Position numbers and translations under genes: made by a program. 64,000 bases of DNA from Agrobacterium tumefaciens. GTDB lineage: Bacteria; Pseudomonadota; Alphaproteobacteria; Rhizobiales; Rhizobiaceae. Within the stretch, counting starts at the first letter, position 1; every line of letters starts with the position of its first letter. Positions 35,701-49,000 of this stretch are shown in pieces. The notes below the pieces were generated by a model. That model did no database searches, was not told where the DNA came from, and saw only the letters and a program-made list of their open reading frames with translations. The stretch is taken from positions 1,178,001 to 1,242,000 of the forward strand of contig NZ_CP039903.1 in the NCBI RefSeq assembly GCF_005221385.1, in the 5' to 3' direction.

Positions 35701-37001
35701 GTTCGGGTCTTGGCGGGTTCATGGATAGCTTCCAGAAGGGCATGCAACTTAAGGAGGCCCGCGCCGACGCTGATAGGCGCAAGGTTTTGGCAGATCGAGA
35801 GGATGCGGAATATAATCGCGCTTTGGAGCAAAGGAATGCGGCTGACACGCTGGCGAAGGGTTTCCAATCCGACTTCGACCAGAAAGTTAAAGACGGCATT
35901 CTAAGCGACGCCGATTTCGATAATGCCTACCAAAAAGGCTTTGTTCAGCCACGCATCCGACAGATGCAGTTGAATGGAGATATCCAGGGCGCTACGAACT
36001 TTCAGAAATGGGCCGACGACAAGAACACTCAGTCCGGCTCTCGCGCTTTCATGAATTCGCTTCGCCTTTTCACAATGGGCGATGTGGACGGAGGGCTAGA
36101 TTGGCTTAACAAAGGCGCGCAGATACCAGGCTATTTTGGAGAGGGGTACAATTTCACGAAGGTGTCTCAGGGCACCAATCCGTACACAGGCAACCCGGGC
36201 GTTACCATCAAGATCGCCCGTCCCGACGGGGAGCCCATTACCCAAACATTCGATATAAAAGACATTCCGGGATTCGTTGCTGGGAATTTCAGCCCCGATT
36301 CAGCCAGCGCATGGGCTAAGCAGCAGGAAGAGGCGAGAAAACAGGCCTCTGAGCTGAAAGTTTATGAACAGAAAAAGAAGATCGATCGCCAATATGGGCT
36401 CGGGCAAACAAAAGACCGTGCTGCGGCTATAACCTCGTTGCGCAAACGTCTCGACGGCGGCCTCGTCGGCGATGAGACATCCTTCGATGATTTGCCCCGG
36501 CCACAGCAGGAAAAACTTATCGAACAAGAGTTGGAACTCCAACAGGGCCAGCCTGGACTTATGGGGCAAACCACACCAGCTCCAGCTGAGAAGAAGGTTC
36601 TCGTGGACACGGCAATCGGCAAACCTGTCGCATCCGGTCCAAAGCCGGCCCCGGCAGATAAACCTGAGGCGAAACCCTCGGGCTCGGACACGAAGGCGAA
36701 GCCGGCGCAAACCTCTGAACGTATTCGCGGCCTCCCTGACCACTTCCAGGGTGTTCGCGGGAGGGTGGAAGAGTTGAAGCGTTTGTCGGAGGCTGACGCC
36801 CCCGGTGTCGGCGCATCGTCCCCATCCGACGCCTCTCAGCAGGAAGCTCTGGCGCAGGCGGAAACAGCGTTGGAGAAGGGAGCGTCTATCGACGAAGTAG
36901 CCGCCGGATTGCAGCAGGCTGGCGTGCCAGAATGGCAGTGGCCAACGGCCATTCAAGAGAATTTGAGAGAACGCCAAAGATCATACGGCCTAAACCCTTA
37001 A
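35694..37001 (+). CDS. Internal virion / ejection-type protein
   Basis: The 435-residue protein is mainly helical and hydrophilic. An N-terminal segment LGSGLGGFMDSFQKGMQLKEARADAD resembles internal virion proteins, followed by Lys/Pro/Ala-rich linkers (about 300-350). ATG at 35694 overlaps the HNH stop. It ends the plus-strand operon and faces the giant gene convergently. A role in DNA ejection or assembly is inferred from composition and position. Confidence 0.6.
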   Translation: MLGSGLGGFMDSFQKGMQLKEARADADRRKVLADREDAEYNRALEQRNAADTLAKGFQSDFDQKVKDGILSDADFDNAYQKGFVQPRIRQMQLNGDIQGATNFQKWADDKNTQSGSRAFMNSLRLFTMGDVDGGLDWLNKGAQIPGYFGEGYNFTKVSQGTNPYTGNPGVTIKIARPDGEPITQTFDIKDIPGFVAGNFSPDSASAWAKQQEEARKQASELKVYEQKKKIDRQYGLGQTKDRAAAITSLRKRLDGGLVGDETSFDDLPRPQQEKLIEQELELQQGQPGLMGQTTPAPAEKKVLVDTAIGKPVASGPKPAPADKPEAKPSGSDTKAKPAQTSERIRGLPDHFQGVRGRVEELKRLSEADAPGVGASSPSDASQQEALAQAETALEKGASIDEVAAGLQQAGVPEWQWPTAIQENLRERQRSYGLNP

Positions 37002-37020
37002 TAACACCGTAGACTATTCT

Positions 37021-37048
37021 GGCGTCATCGGTCTTGGTGACTGACGCC
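37021..37048. terminator. Bidirectional terminator between convergent virion genes
   Basis: GGCGTCA (37021-37027) and TGACGCC (37042-37048) are perfect 7-bp complements around a 14-nt loop, exactly in the 46-bp gap between the convergent genes. There is no U-run on either side, so termination efficiency is uncertain. ATCGAT inside TCTATCGATAGA-like sequence lies next to it. Confidence 0.45.
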
Positions 37049-40000
37049 TATCGATAGACCGGATCGGCCAGCCTGTCGCGCAGCGCCGATCCGAGAGCCT
37101 TATTCCCGATCAGAACCCCATCTTCCCGCTTCGCGGCATTTGTTGTCCGCGTCTTGATCGAGCGCTTGAGCGTTTCGGCCTTAATCGGGAACCCTGCATG
37201 CACCTTCACCGCATTGAAGGCCTTGATGCCGTCCAGCGCCTCGCCCGCGGCCTCTTTATCTCCCGCCATTGTCGCCATCGCCCACTTGTTGATCAGCCTC
37301 TGACGCTTCTGCTTCACGCGGGTTTCGGCGTTCTTCAGGGCGCTGTTGCGGTCCCACGTCTCGGAGATTTTCGCCGGGGTGAAGCCCATCGCCTGGGCAA
37401 CGATGTCCGTTGCGTCGATCTGGTCGGCCGGGAGTATCTGATCCTTGCCGATCGTCGCGAGACCGTCCTGCGAGTAGCGGTAAGCCTTCATCAAGTCCCG
37501 CACCGCCTTTGGCGCCATCATTTCGATGCCGCGGGCGATATCGCCGTCGTCCGTCATGACCTTGAAGCCAGTATAGAGCTGTTCGCCAAGGCTGACGGTC
37601 GCCCCGAGGCTCTGCGAGAGCCAGTATTGGAACTCGGCCTTGCCCTGCAACTCGCGCGTCGGCGACCGGAACCACAGATCCGGCATGCCGATGCGCGACG
37701 ACAGGTCGATGCCGAGATAATGACCCGGGACACCGTTCAGCAGCACACCGCCCAGCTGGGGACCGAGGATGTCCACCACGTCAGCCTTGAACTGATCCTC
37801 GAACGCCATCGGGTCATCATCATCACCGAACAGCGCGCCTGCAATCATCATGGCGACGCTGAACCCCATCGTGCCGGTGACACCCGCCATAGCGGTCATC
37901 ATACCCATTACGCCGGCGAGCTGGTACCGCGCCTCGCGGCGGGCCTGCGGCGTCTCGCCCTTGAACGACTGGTGGATATCGCGGATCACGCGATACAGCA
38001 TGTTAATGTTGTGCTGGCGGAACACCAGAGCGACCTTGGCGAAGTCGTTCTGCAGCACCGCAGGCCTCGAGCTGTTGGAATAGTCGAAATGGGTTTTCCA
38101 TGTCAGGTCGTGGGCCGTGTCGATCGCCTCCGACATGTTCTGCCCCGCCTCGCGCGCCATGCGATAGGCGGCCAGCGCCGTCACCTCGCGGTTCCAGACC
38201 TCGGCGCGGTGGAACGCCCACGAAATCTTTTCCATGACCTTGGCGCGCAGCGGCGTGTATTCCACCCCTGTTTCGCCGACGCCGGCAAGGTCGTGGCTCT
38301 GCGTCCTGTCGATCAGGCCGGATTCGTAGAAGGCTTCCATAGCCCGCTTCTCATCGCCGGAGAGCCGGTCGCTGACTACGCTGCCGCGGCCGGCGACTGA
38401 ATCGGCTGATGCCTTTCTGATCGCTGCCGCCGCGCCCCTGAACCCGCCGAACTTTGCCGCCAGCACAGGTAGACCCAGCATGACGGTTTGCGTCATGTTC
38501 ACCAGCGCCGCGCCGGGAGATGCAGCCAGGTACCAGACGAATGCCATGCTGGTCATTGTCTGCGCCACCTTGCTGCCGGTCGGGTTCATTACCCAATCGT
38601 GCCGCTTCGACAACTCGTTGGCGAGCGTCATGGCCTTGGTCTGGTCATCCGCTTCCTTCGCCTGATCAACGGTCTTGTTCACCAGCTCCTGCAGCTCGAG
38701 GCCATATTTGAGGCGTGCCATCTGGTGAGCGGCATGGAACATGTGTGACGAGAACACGCGCAGCGCGTCCTTGCTGAAACCGGACGTACCCTTGCGGTGG
38801 ATAAACCGTTTGCGGGTGGACAGGTCCGGCATCGACTCGAGGTAACGCTGCCAGATCTGATCCATCACATCGCCGCCGATATTTGCGCCGCCGAGAATTT
38901 CCTCTATCTCGGCGACGATGCGCGGGTCCATGGCCTTGCGCATGTCGCTGCCAGCCTCCATCACGCCCACCTCGACCTTGCCGGCCGGGTATTCGTCGCG
39001 CATCTCGCGCGCCATCCGGTCGCGCTCGGCAACGTTCTCGTGCTTCGAGAAGCTGAGAATGGCACCGTCGATGTCTCGCACCGTGACGAAGTATCGGCCG
39101 AAACGGCCCAAGGGGAAATACGGGGGCTGCACCCGGCTGGCTTCGAACGCCACGCGCATCCGTGTCAGTCTGGCCTTGGCCGCCCAGCGCGATTTCGTGG
39201 TTTCCGCCTTGTATGCGCTGGTGGCGTCTTCTTCGGCGTTCTTCTTGTCGAGGCCGGTCAGCCCCACATCCTTGATGCGCTGCATGGTCCGCTTGTACCG
39301 GTCCTCTGCGTTCTGCTGCGCGATTTCCTGCGCCTTCCGGACGTTGTCGAGCAGGATCTCGTCGAGCTGCTCGGCCTGCTCGCGATAGGCGTCACGGACG
39401 TTCTGGAAAAGCTCCCTGCCCTTCGGGGGCAACGCCATATACCGCTTGCGGAGATAGTCATAACCAGCCTTCGCGCGGGTCTCTTCATCGACTTGCGAAG
39501 GATCGATCCCCGCCAGCGTGGCGTCATGCATCAGATCGGCCAAGACCTGCGCTTTTGCCTTGTCCTTTCCGGCAAAGCCCAGGCGGGTGTATTTGAGCCA
39601 TTCCTGTGCCACGGCATCCGCCTCGGCATGTTTCGTGCCTCGGAACGCATCCATCAGCCGCTTGACGCGGAGATAGTCGCCCACCGCTGTCATGTTGGAG
39701 CGAGCCAACTCGCTGAAATAGTTCAATGGGATGGTTTTCAGGAGAGCGGGCTGAAAATCGGTCAGCTTGCCGCTCAGTTCCTCGACGATGCGGGACTGTG
39801 TTACTCGCTCGACGCGTCGGGGCTCGCGCTCGGCTCGGCGCTCTTTTCCCTGATAATTTGGCGAGCCTGTTTCAGATAGCCCTGCCGGTCCGGATCGCGG
39901 GCGGGCCACTGGCTCACCGATGCGTGCCAGTCCTTCCACTTCTGCAACGTGTCGAACGTCGCGGGCGGGTCGCCGTGAAATCCCCTGATTGTTGTCTGTG

Positions 40001-43000
40001 GTGCCATCGCTGACTTGTTCCTTGATCGCGACCGCCAATTTATCGAGCTTCGCGTCCAAGCCCTCGATGGCGGAAACATCATACTTCGTGTTGCTGGAAA
40101 TGTCGATAATCCCGGCCTTTTCAGCCAAAAGTGAAGGAGCGCTGCTATAAGCCTCGTTGCCCGTTTCGACGTCTACGACGCCCTGCGCGACCAACGGTCT
40201 TAGGAATGCGTCAACCTGCTCGAGCGCATCCGCCATGGCGCTACGCCACGTTGCCACCGTCTCGTTCGGGTCCGATGCGGGGCGGGCAACGGCCTCCGCC
40301 TCTGGTGTCAGCGCCGCCCGCATCTGCATGCCATTGGAACCAAAAGCCCAAACCGAGTGCAGCCCCGGCATCGCAAGCATAGAAATATCGGCGACACTGA
40401 GCGGCGTATTGCTGGGATGGTTGTGGAACACGACCATGCGCCGGTCAGGGTTCAAAAGCGCCCCATGGAGCTTATTGTTGATCCCGGTCGCGTCTTTCTT
40501 CTTCGCGGTACCAAACTCTACGACACTGCCATCGTCATCAACGGCCATCAGATACTCGTGCCCGTTCCTGCCAAAACGGGCCACTGTGTCCTTCGCCCAC
40601 TGGAAGATAGCGGTGCTTGCCGGCGCTGCCGGAATGCCGACGGTCTGCAAATCGTTCGACAAGGCGATGACGACAGGATCCGGCCGCTTGTTGGCGATCG
40701 GCGCGTCCACCTCGCCCGCCTCTACCTTGACGGCCGGCTTTTTGCCCTTGGGCTGAGGCTTGAGCGCGTCGAGCAGGCTGCGGTGCCGCGTCGCCGTATC
40801 AGCCAGCTCCTGTGCACCTTCCCACACCCCGATCTGCTTCTGCAGGTCCGGTATCTGCCCCTTGATCTCCGCTGCGCGTTCCTTCTCAAACGCTGGCAGG
40901 TTAGCCAGGCGCTTCACCGTGTTGACGATGCGCTGCGCAAGGCCTGCCGCATCGACGTCTGATGCGTCATCGACCGGGACAGTATATTCTCGACCGGCCT
41001 CGAGCGTGACATTGAATGCCCTGCCATAGCCCAGCGGATCGATACCAATCTTGAAGCCGGCGTATTCGCCGATGTCGCGCACGCCCTCCTTGTCGATCAA
41101 CTCTTTTCGCATCGCCGCGATGATCGCTGCGCCGAATTCCTTGCGCTTGTCGAACGTCTCGCCGTTGACGGTACCGGTAAACTCAGCCGGGGCGTTGCTG
41201 GCAAGCTCGGCATCGGCTTCCACCGCGGGCATATTGCGCTGCAAGCGTTCGGCCTCGCTCTCGAGCGATTTGATCTTGCCCTTGATGCGGTGCTGCTCCC
41301 TGTCATGCTCGACGGATTTCCCCTCGAGCTGGCGCAGCTTGCGGCGCGTGTCCATCTCCTCGAGGATCAACGGATTGCCGGACGCTGCGGCCTTCATCTC
41401 GGCAGCGTTCGCAGCTTCACCGGCGATATCCTCGATCTCGCGGGTTTTCATGTCGCCCTTGCGCACCTGCTGGATAAACCGGGCCTTGGCCTCAATGGTC
41501 TGCCACTGGCGCGCGTCGAGCGTGTTTTTGGTGGCATAGCGGAGGATTTCGATTTCGAAGCCTTCGGGATCGGCGGCATAAAGCTCATTGCCCTGCCGCA
41601 CGCCGCGCCCGTCGCGCTGCTCGAGGTCAGAGGGTCGCCACGGCGCATCGAGGTGATGAAGCGCAACGAGGCGGTTCTGAACGTTGGTACCGGCGCCCAT
41701 CTTGGCCGTCGATCCAAACAGGAACCGGACGCGGCCGGAGCGGACCTTGCCGAACAGCTCCTCTTTCTGCGCCTCGGTGCTGGCGTCATGGATGAAGGCG
41801 ATCTCGTTTTCGGGAATGCCGCGATCAATGAGCTTCTGTTTCAGGTCATCATAGACCGAGAACGTGCTTTCGAGCGCCAGAAGCTCGTCGGGAGACACCT
41901 TGTCGAGCGCTTCGATAGCGGCTTCATCGCCATTGTCCGCCTTTTCCATCAGGTCACGAAGGCGAGCAGCTTCCGCCGCCTGTGCTTTCTTCGGCGTGGA
42001 CAGGTCGATGAAGACGAGCTGGGTGCCGCGCTGATCCGTGGACGCCTTGTAGATCCGCGTCATCTCGTTGGCGGCCCGATGGACCTTTGATTTTGGATGA
42101 TCCTGATAGCTGGGGTCAATCAGCCGCATGTCGAGCGCCGCCTTGCGGGCGTCCGACATGACCTTGAGCATGTTATCTTTGCCCTTTTCGGCCTTCTTCG
42201 GCAGGTTCTCGGCGCGCCATACCAGCGAGCCGCGGGGAAATACGAGATTGCCGTCATCGTCGGGCTGGCCCTCACCGATGAACGCAGCCTGGTCCGGCGA
42301 GCGCTCTACGACGACGTTGGTAGGCTTGCCGCCCTTGACCTTCGGCAGCGGGAACACCTTGCCCAGCGCCGCCAGCTGCGCCTTGATGTCATCGTTCGTG
42401 ATGACGTCGGCAAAGCTGCGGTACCGCTGCATCAGCTCGGGCACGTTCACGAATTTCGCAAACCGGCTGTTGAGCTTGTACTGACCCGACGGCGAAAGCT
42501 CCCAATCGGTGACGACTTCGCCGAACACACGCGCCCAGGCATCGAAGTGCGACACGCCCATCGCGCGCAGCGCCTGCTCGTCGAGGTAACGCTGGACGGT
42601 GAACATTTCCGCCATGGTGTTGGAGAGCGGCGTGCCGGTCAGGAATACCAGGTTGTTGCCGCCGGTCTTTTCCAGCACGAATCGGGATTTCATATAGAGG
42701 TCGGCCGCCTTCGCGCTGCCGGCCATGTTGCCGAGACCTGCGACGCGCTGCATCGACGTCGAATAAGCGAGGTTCTTGAACTCGTGCGCCTCATCGACAT
42801 AGAGCGCATCAACGCCCAGCTCGTCGAACGTCAGCCCGTCATCCTTCCGGCCTGAATCGAGCAGGCGCTCCATCTTGGCCTTGAGATTGTCGCGCCATTT
42901 GGTGAGCTGCGCGACATTCCGGCTCTTTGCGCCGGTCTCACGGCGCACCTCTGCCAGCGAGGCCTCGAGATCGTCCATCTGCTGCTGGATGAACTTCGCC

Positions 43001-46000
43001 TCATAGTTCGGATCAATGCCGATGCGGCCGAACGAGGAGTGCGCAACAATGACGGCGTCCCAATCGCCGGTGGCGATGCGGGCGAAGAGCCGCTTGCGGC
43101 GATCCTTCTCAAAATCCTGTTTCGTTGCTGCCAGCACCTTGGCACCGGGATAGAGCCGGACGAAATCTGCGGCCCACTGGCCCACCAGATGGTTCGGAAC
43201 AGCGAGCATGGGCTTGCGGGCCTGCCCGATGCGGCGCTTTTCCATGATGGAAGCGATGGCGGCGAATGTCTTCCCCGCGCCAACGGTATGATCGGCAAGA
43301 GCGGTGCCGCTCTGCAGCGTCCGCCAGATGAAGTTCTTCTGGCTCGGGCGAAGCTCAATGATGTCATCGCCCACTTTGCCCGGGAGCGTGAGGTGCGAGC
43401 CGTCGAACTGCTGGATGACGTCGGTATTGAACGTGTCGTTATAGAGCCGCGCCAGCTCGTCGCGGCGCTTGTCGTCCTGCCACAGCCACTTGCGCCACTC
43501 TGCCTTGACGCGCTCGGCTTTCTCGTTCGCCGCATCCGTAGCGGCCTGATTGACCACGGATTTACCGTCGGTGGTGCGATCATGGATGGTGATGGTCTGA
43601 CCGTTCAGCACGGCACTCAAAACGGTGCCGACGCCTGCCCTGTCGGTTCCCCATTGCGTCTGCGCCGCTGGCGTAACCTGCGGGACTGTGACGTCCCATT
43701 TCGCATTGGCGGCGGAATAGAACGCCCGCGGCTTTACCGCGCCCTGCCCAATTTGGCTGATGAAGTCTTCGACGTGGGTAGCAGGCAGCCACGGCGCACC
43801 CGGTTTAACATCGATGTCGATCGCCTCGATGTCTGCCGGGATGACGTCGCGCAGCGCATTCACGTTGCGTCGAAACTCGGTATCATGCTCTGCGGCACGC
43901 TCCGCCTCGGCCAGCTTCTGCTTTACGTTGCCGGAGAGATACTGGTCGGCGGTCTCATACGCGCCGGTCGGGGTCCGGTAGACCAGCGGGCCCAGCTCGT
44001 CGACTATGGCGCCCACCGTCTTGCCGTAGAGCTGCGACATGGCCTCGAGGTTGACCCGGCCATAGTCGTTGAGCACCGTGGCGAGGGCATCCTTCGCACT
44101 GGTGGCACTGGTCGGGCGGCGATAAGGCTGCTGGGTGCGGCGGGAGAAAATAGCCGCTTTCTCAGCCGACGGCACACGGGCCTTCTCGCCAGTTTTCTTT
44201 GCCATCGCGGCGCTGAGGCCCTTATCGAACGACTGCTCGAGCGCGCTTATCTGCGGCCATGTCGGATCGTCTCGGAACAGGCGTTTGTTTGCGTCAGAAT
44301 TGACAGGACCGTGAGACTTTACAAAGCCATCGTACAGACTGTTCAACCTGTTTCTTAGGTTTTCAATCTGCTGATCGCTGGCGGTATCGCTGATCTGTGC
44401 CCGCCGGAGCTTGGCAAAGGCGTCGCGGACACGGATCATGCCGGAGACGCGCTCCTTGGCCGTTTCGTTCGGGAACGCCACCGCCTGCGAGGTCGGCTGG
44501 CCGATATGATCGGCGGTGCGCAGATGGATTGAGCCATCCGGCGCGGCAAACATGGTGCCAACCTGCACGTCATTGACGGTTTCCGGCACGGTGACAGTTT
44601 CTGTCACCCTCGCTGGGCCTGTATCGCCCATGATGTCCTGCGGCAGCTTCTCGATGGCCTTTGCCAGCTCCGCCGGTGTGTCCTGTCCGCCGCGTGCGAC
44701 CAATGCAGGATCGTTCGGTCCATACATGGAACCGTAGCCGCCGAAATCGCCCAGCATCATGTCAGGATTGTTCGCAAAATACTTGTTGAGCGGCACCGTG
44801 TTGCCGTCCTTGCCGCGATAATCCACGACCTCGAGCCACTCGCTCGATTTTGGAGCCGTGCCCTCCTCACGGCGCTGCAGGATGACGATGTCCGTCGTCA
44901 CCTCGGTACCGGCGTTCTTGAGGAAAGCGTTGTTCGGCAACCGGATCGCACCGATGAAATCGGCCTTGCTCTGGATCATGTTGCGCGCCGCGGCTGACTG
45001 CCCGTCGAGGAAACGATTGGTCACGACCATGGCAAGCACGCCGCCCGGGCGCAGCGTCTCGATCGCCTTTGCGAAGAAGAAGTTATGGATGGACAGCTTG
45101 TTGAGGTGTGTCCGATCCTTGTCGTAAAGCCTCTCCGAACCAAACGGGGGGTTGCCGATCGCTAGATCAAAATAGGAATCGGGCACGGTCAGCTTCTCAA
45201 AGCCGATCGGGGCCTGAATATTGGCGTTGGGGTAGAGGTTCTTGGCGATCGTGCCGGTGATGCGATCCAGCTCGACGCCGGTAACACGAGACGCACCGCG
45301 CAAATCGCCTGGCATCAGCCCGAGGAAGTTACCAGCACCGACGGACGGCTCAAGGATTTGCCCACCCTTGAAGCCGAGACGCTGCGCTATGGCCCATGCC
45401 GCATCGACGATCTCCGGCGCGGTGTAATGCGCGTTGCGGGTCGAGGACTCGGCCGCGCTGTATTCCTCCTTGGACAGCAGCTCCTTGAGCTGGGCGGCTT
45501 CCTTCTCCCAGCCTTTCGCCACGCTGCCATCTTCACGCGGGAATGCGGCACGCAGGCCGCCCCAGCCTACCCACTTGGCGAGAACCGCCTGTTCGTCGCG
45601 GGTCGCAGGCCTGTTATCCTGCTCAAGCTGCTTCACCAGTTCGATAGCGGCCACGTTGGAGCGGAACTTGGCCTTCTGGCCGCCCTCGCCCAAGCCGTCG
45701 GCATCGCTGATGACGTAATCTGCCGGCCGCTGCTGCGCGGGCACTGCGGCGGATTGGACATCCTTGAGGGTCGATGATATATTTTCATCGGTGCTGGTCT
45801 GTCGGCTAGCGATGGCATCCGACAGGTTTGTAGAGGCGGTGTCTGACCTGGCGCTTTTACCAGCACTCTTTCCCGACGATGCAGGCGTAGACCGGCCTGC
45901 CCATATTTCACTGAGGCGGCGTGAACTTCTCTCGGTGCGTCGGGGCGTGTTGGTGTCATACGCGGTGAGCAGCCACGTTTTTGCATTGCGATCGTAGTCA

Positions 46001-49000
46001 AGCCTGATGCCAGCGCGTCCATTTTCGCTGACGAGCTGGATGCGGCGCTCTGTTCTGGACGCTGGATCGACGCGCAAGCCGTCGATAAACCCTTGCAGAT
46101 CTTCCAAGACTTCCGGATGCCAGGCGATAAGCTTTGCAAGGCCGGAACCGTCGTGCTGGTTGTTCCCCGCTCTGCCCCATACCAGATCGATGGGACCAAC
46201 ATCGGGGTGAGACAACGCACCAATGGCGTCACCGGTCTGTCGGCGCTCAAGCTCGAGTGCCGCGTCACGCCACTTGCCCTCAAAGCCGCGAAGGATCGGC
46301 CCGAACGGGCCTTCTTCTACCTGATCTCGACGGTTCTCTGGCCGCTGCGCGCCGCGCTCATCAGATCCTGCGAAGTTGGGCTGGCCGTTTCGGCCTGCTG
46401 GTTGCCTTCCGGCGGCAGCAGGAGATAGTTCTCCCTGACCATCTGCCACGCCTCGTCCGGCTGGAACCCGCTCTGCTCGAGCTGGTCTGCCTCCTGATAC
46501 GTCAGTTCCGCTGCCGTCTTCAACGCGTCGTCCAGTATCCCGGCCGTTTTCAGTTCCCGATACCGGTTCGGCAGGAACTCCTTCCAGTGCTGGCGCCCCA
46601 GCTCGATCCAGTTGTTCAGGTTCATTGGTAGCTCCGGTGAGGGTGTTGACATCGGTCGCTTCGACCTCTGCCGCACTCGACATGCCGTCGAATGCCGTGG
46701 CGCGAGGATCGTACTTAACCCCCATATACCACGATTTGAGGTAAGGGCGCGCGCCCTCGCCAAGGTCCGCCAGCATAGCCGAAGCATATGCAGCGAAGGT
46801 GCGCGCACCTTTCTCGATGTGATAGCCGGCAAGTGTGATCCCGGCCTGCAACAGCTCCGGGTCGATGCCGCTGTTCAGCGTATTGCCCGAAAGCTTCTTG
46901 CGAAGCAACTCACGCGCCTTGGCTGCAGCGTCGTCGGTGAAGAGCTTATTTTCCGAGACAATCGGTTTTGCCTTCGGTGCAACGATATCTGCTCTTCGGT
47001 CCGCCTTATCGGCGACTGGCGGGATCGTATCGGTGGAACCTAGGTTTTTATCTGCGGACGAGGCCTCCCGCGCCTCTGCTTCGCGCTCCAATATCTCAAA
47101 CCTTTTGCCACGCTGCACAACCTCATGGGTCTTGCCCATCTGGTTCTTCGCAACATAGCCTTCGGCCTTCTCCTGCGATGCAAACCACTTCGGCGCGAAC
47201 GGCTCGGTGGTTTTGCCTGATTTCAGCCAGGTCTTGAAGTCGCCGAGTGTGGTCTGGCTGATATCGCCCAGCCCCTTCCAGTCGGCGGTGTAGTTTTCGA
47301 GATATGCGGCGCGGGCCTGCGCCTCGTTGTCGAACCCTGCCATAACCTTGTGTTCATCAAAACGACCGCGTGCCGGGTCTTTCTGGTCAACGACAAACAC
47401 GGGCGAGGAATCGTCGAGCGTCTCGGTACCGGGCCGCACAAACACGTCGATATGGTCTTTGTCCCGCCCCACGGTGCCGCGAATGTAGCCGTAATGGCTC
47501 TTCATATCGACGGACCAAGCCTTGCCCGACGATGACACACCCTTACGCTGCGAACCTGCAGGGTTCTCGATCGAGATATCGAGGCCGCCTAGTTTCAGTC
47601 GGCCGACCTTGTAGTTTCCGGCTTCCTTCTGTGCTGCTGTCGGCTCTGGCAGATCGTTTGTTGGAGACGTGGCTGCCTCGTTTGCCGCTGCATCTGCCTG
47701 CATGGCTTCCGCATGATCCGGGTACACTGCGCCATCGTCTTGGCCGATTTCATCGGCGATCGCCCGCATCTTCGCGGACACCTCGTCCTCACCGGATAGC
47801 GTGGCAACATCGTCCACCGCTGCGCGCTGCGCGTCCCGCACATCCAGCAGCTTCTTCTTGATGCCAGGTGTCATGCCCTGCCACATCATGCGCTCGGAGC
47901 GCTTCACGCCAGCCTGTTCCAGCACGCGCTTGCGGTCCTGCGCGGTCGAATCGACGTCCCACCACGTAGCGCCGTCATCGGCCGGCTGCACCAGCGGTTC
48001 GTTTGCCTCTTTCGCCCGCGCCGCCTGCCGCTGCTTCAACAGCCGGTCATTGAGGGCATTCATCTTGAAGGGAAGCGTGGACTTCGCCTGTTTCGCGGCA
48101 CGCTCCACCCTGAACCGATAGTCATCAGCCACAGCGCCAACGTCGTCAAAGGAGATACCAAACTTGTCCGCCAGCTCTCGCTGTGCTGCTCGAGACCCAA
48201 ACTGCAACCGTTCACCGTCATTACCGAACCGGGACCGACCATGGGTCCGCATCTCAAATAGACGCTGGTTCGCGAAGTCGTAGAGCGCCGCATGATTGTC
48301 GTCTGGCAAGATTACGGTGGCTTCGCCCAGCTTGCGGCTATTTGGACCGGCATCGCCGATCTCACGCTCGATCGGCGGGTTGCGCTCGAGGTCCTGCGCC
48401 TCGACCTGCGCCATCGTAAGGCTGCTGACCTTGAGGGCCGTCGTCGGCACCTGAAACGGGTTCCCCTTGTCGTCGACAACGAGCGCCTCATTGCCCTCGT
48501 TCTCGTAACGCTCGATGCGCGCCGGGAACCTGCCAACTTCCGGGCTATCCACGATGACACGGTGACCGGGTTGCGGCCTTAGTGGCCGTTTGTCGGTCGC
48601 TGCCATATCCTCGCTGCGCGGAGGCATCTCGGACGTCGTCTCGCTACCCATGGGAGCCAAGGGCTCGAGCGCCGGATCTGCGGACAGTTCCGGCATGCCG
48701 TCTTCCGCCTTTTCGGGGAACCGGTAGTCGCCAACTGGCGGTGCGATCTCGGTGATGTTGGCAATCGGCACCTGGAACACTTCGCCGCTGCCGGAATCGA
48801 CGATGATGGCCTCACCGCCCTCGTAGCCTTCAACGGTGCCCATGAATGGCTCGACGCCTTCCGCCTCAACGCGGACCGTCGATTTTGTGGCTGGCCGCCC
48901 ATCAATCGGGGCACCAGCGTCCGCCGCTGTAGCACGCTCCGCTTCACGCTTCTGCCCATGCTCGGCAGCGCGGCCCAATGGACCACGTCTGACAGGCTCC

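Noticed and set aside
37198..38400. Long plus-strand frames opposite the giant gene (also at 48958-51612 and elsewhere)
   Set aside because: They mirror codon usage of the real minus-strand gene in a high-GC genome and show no protein-family features.
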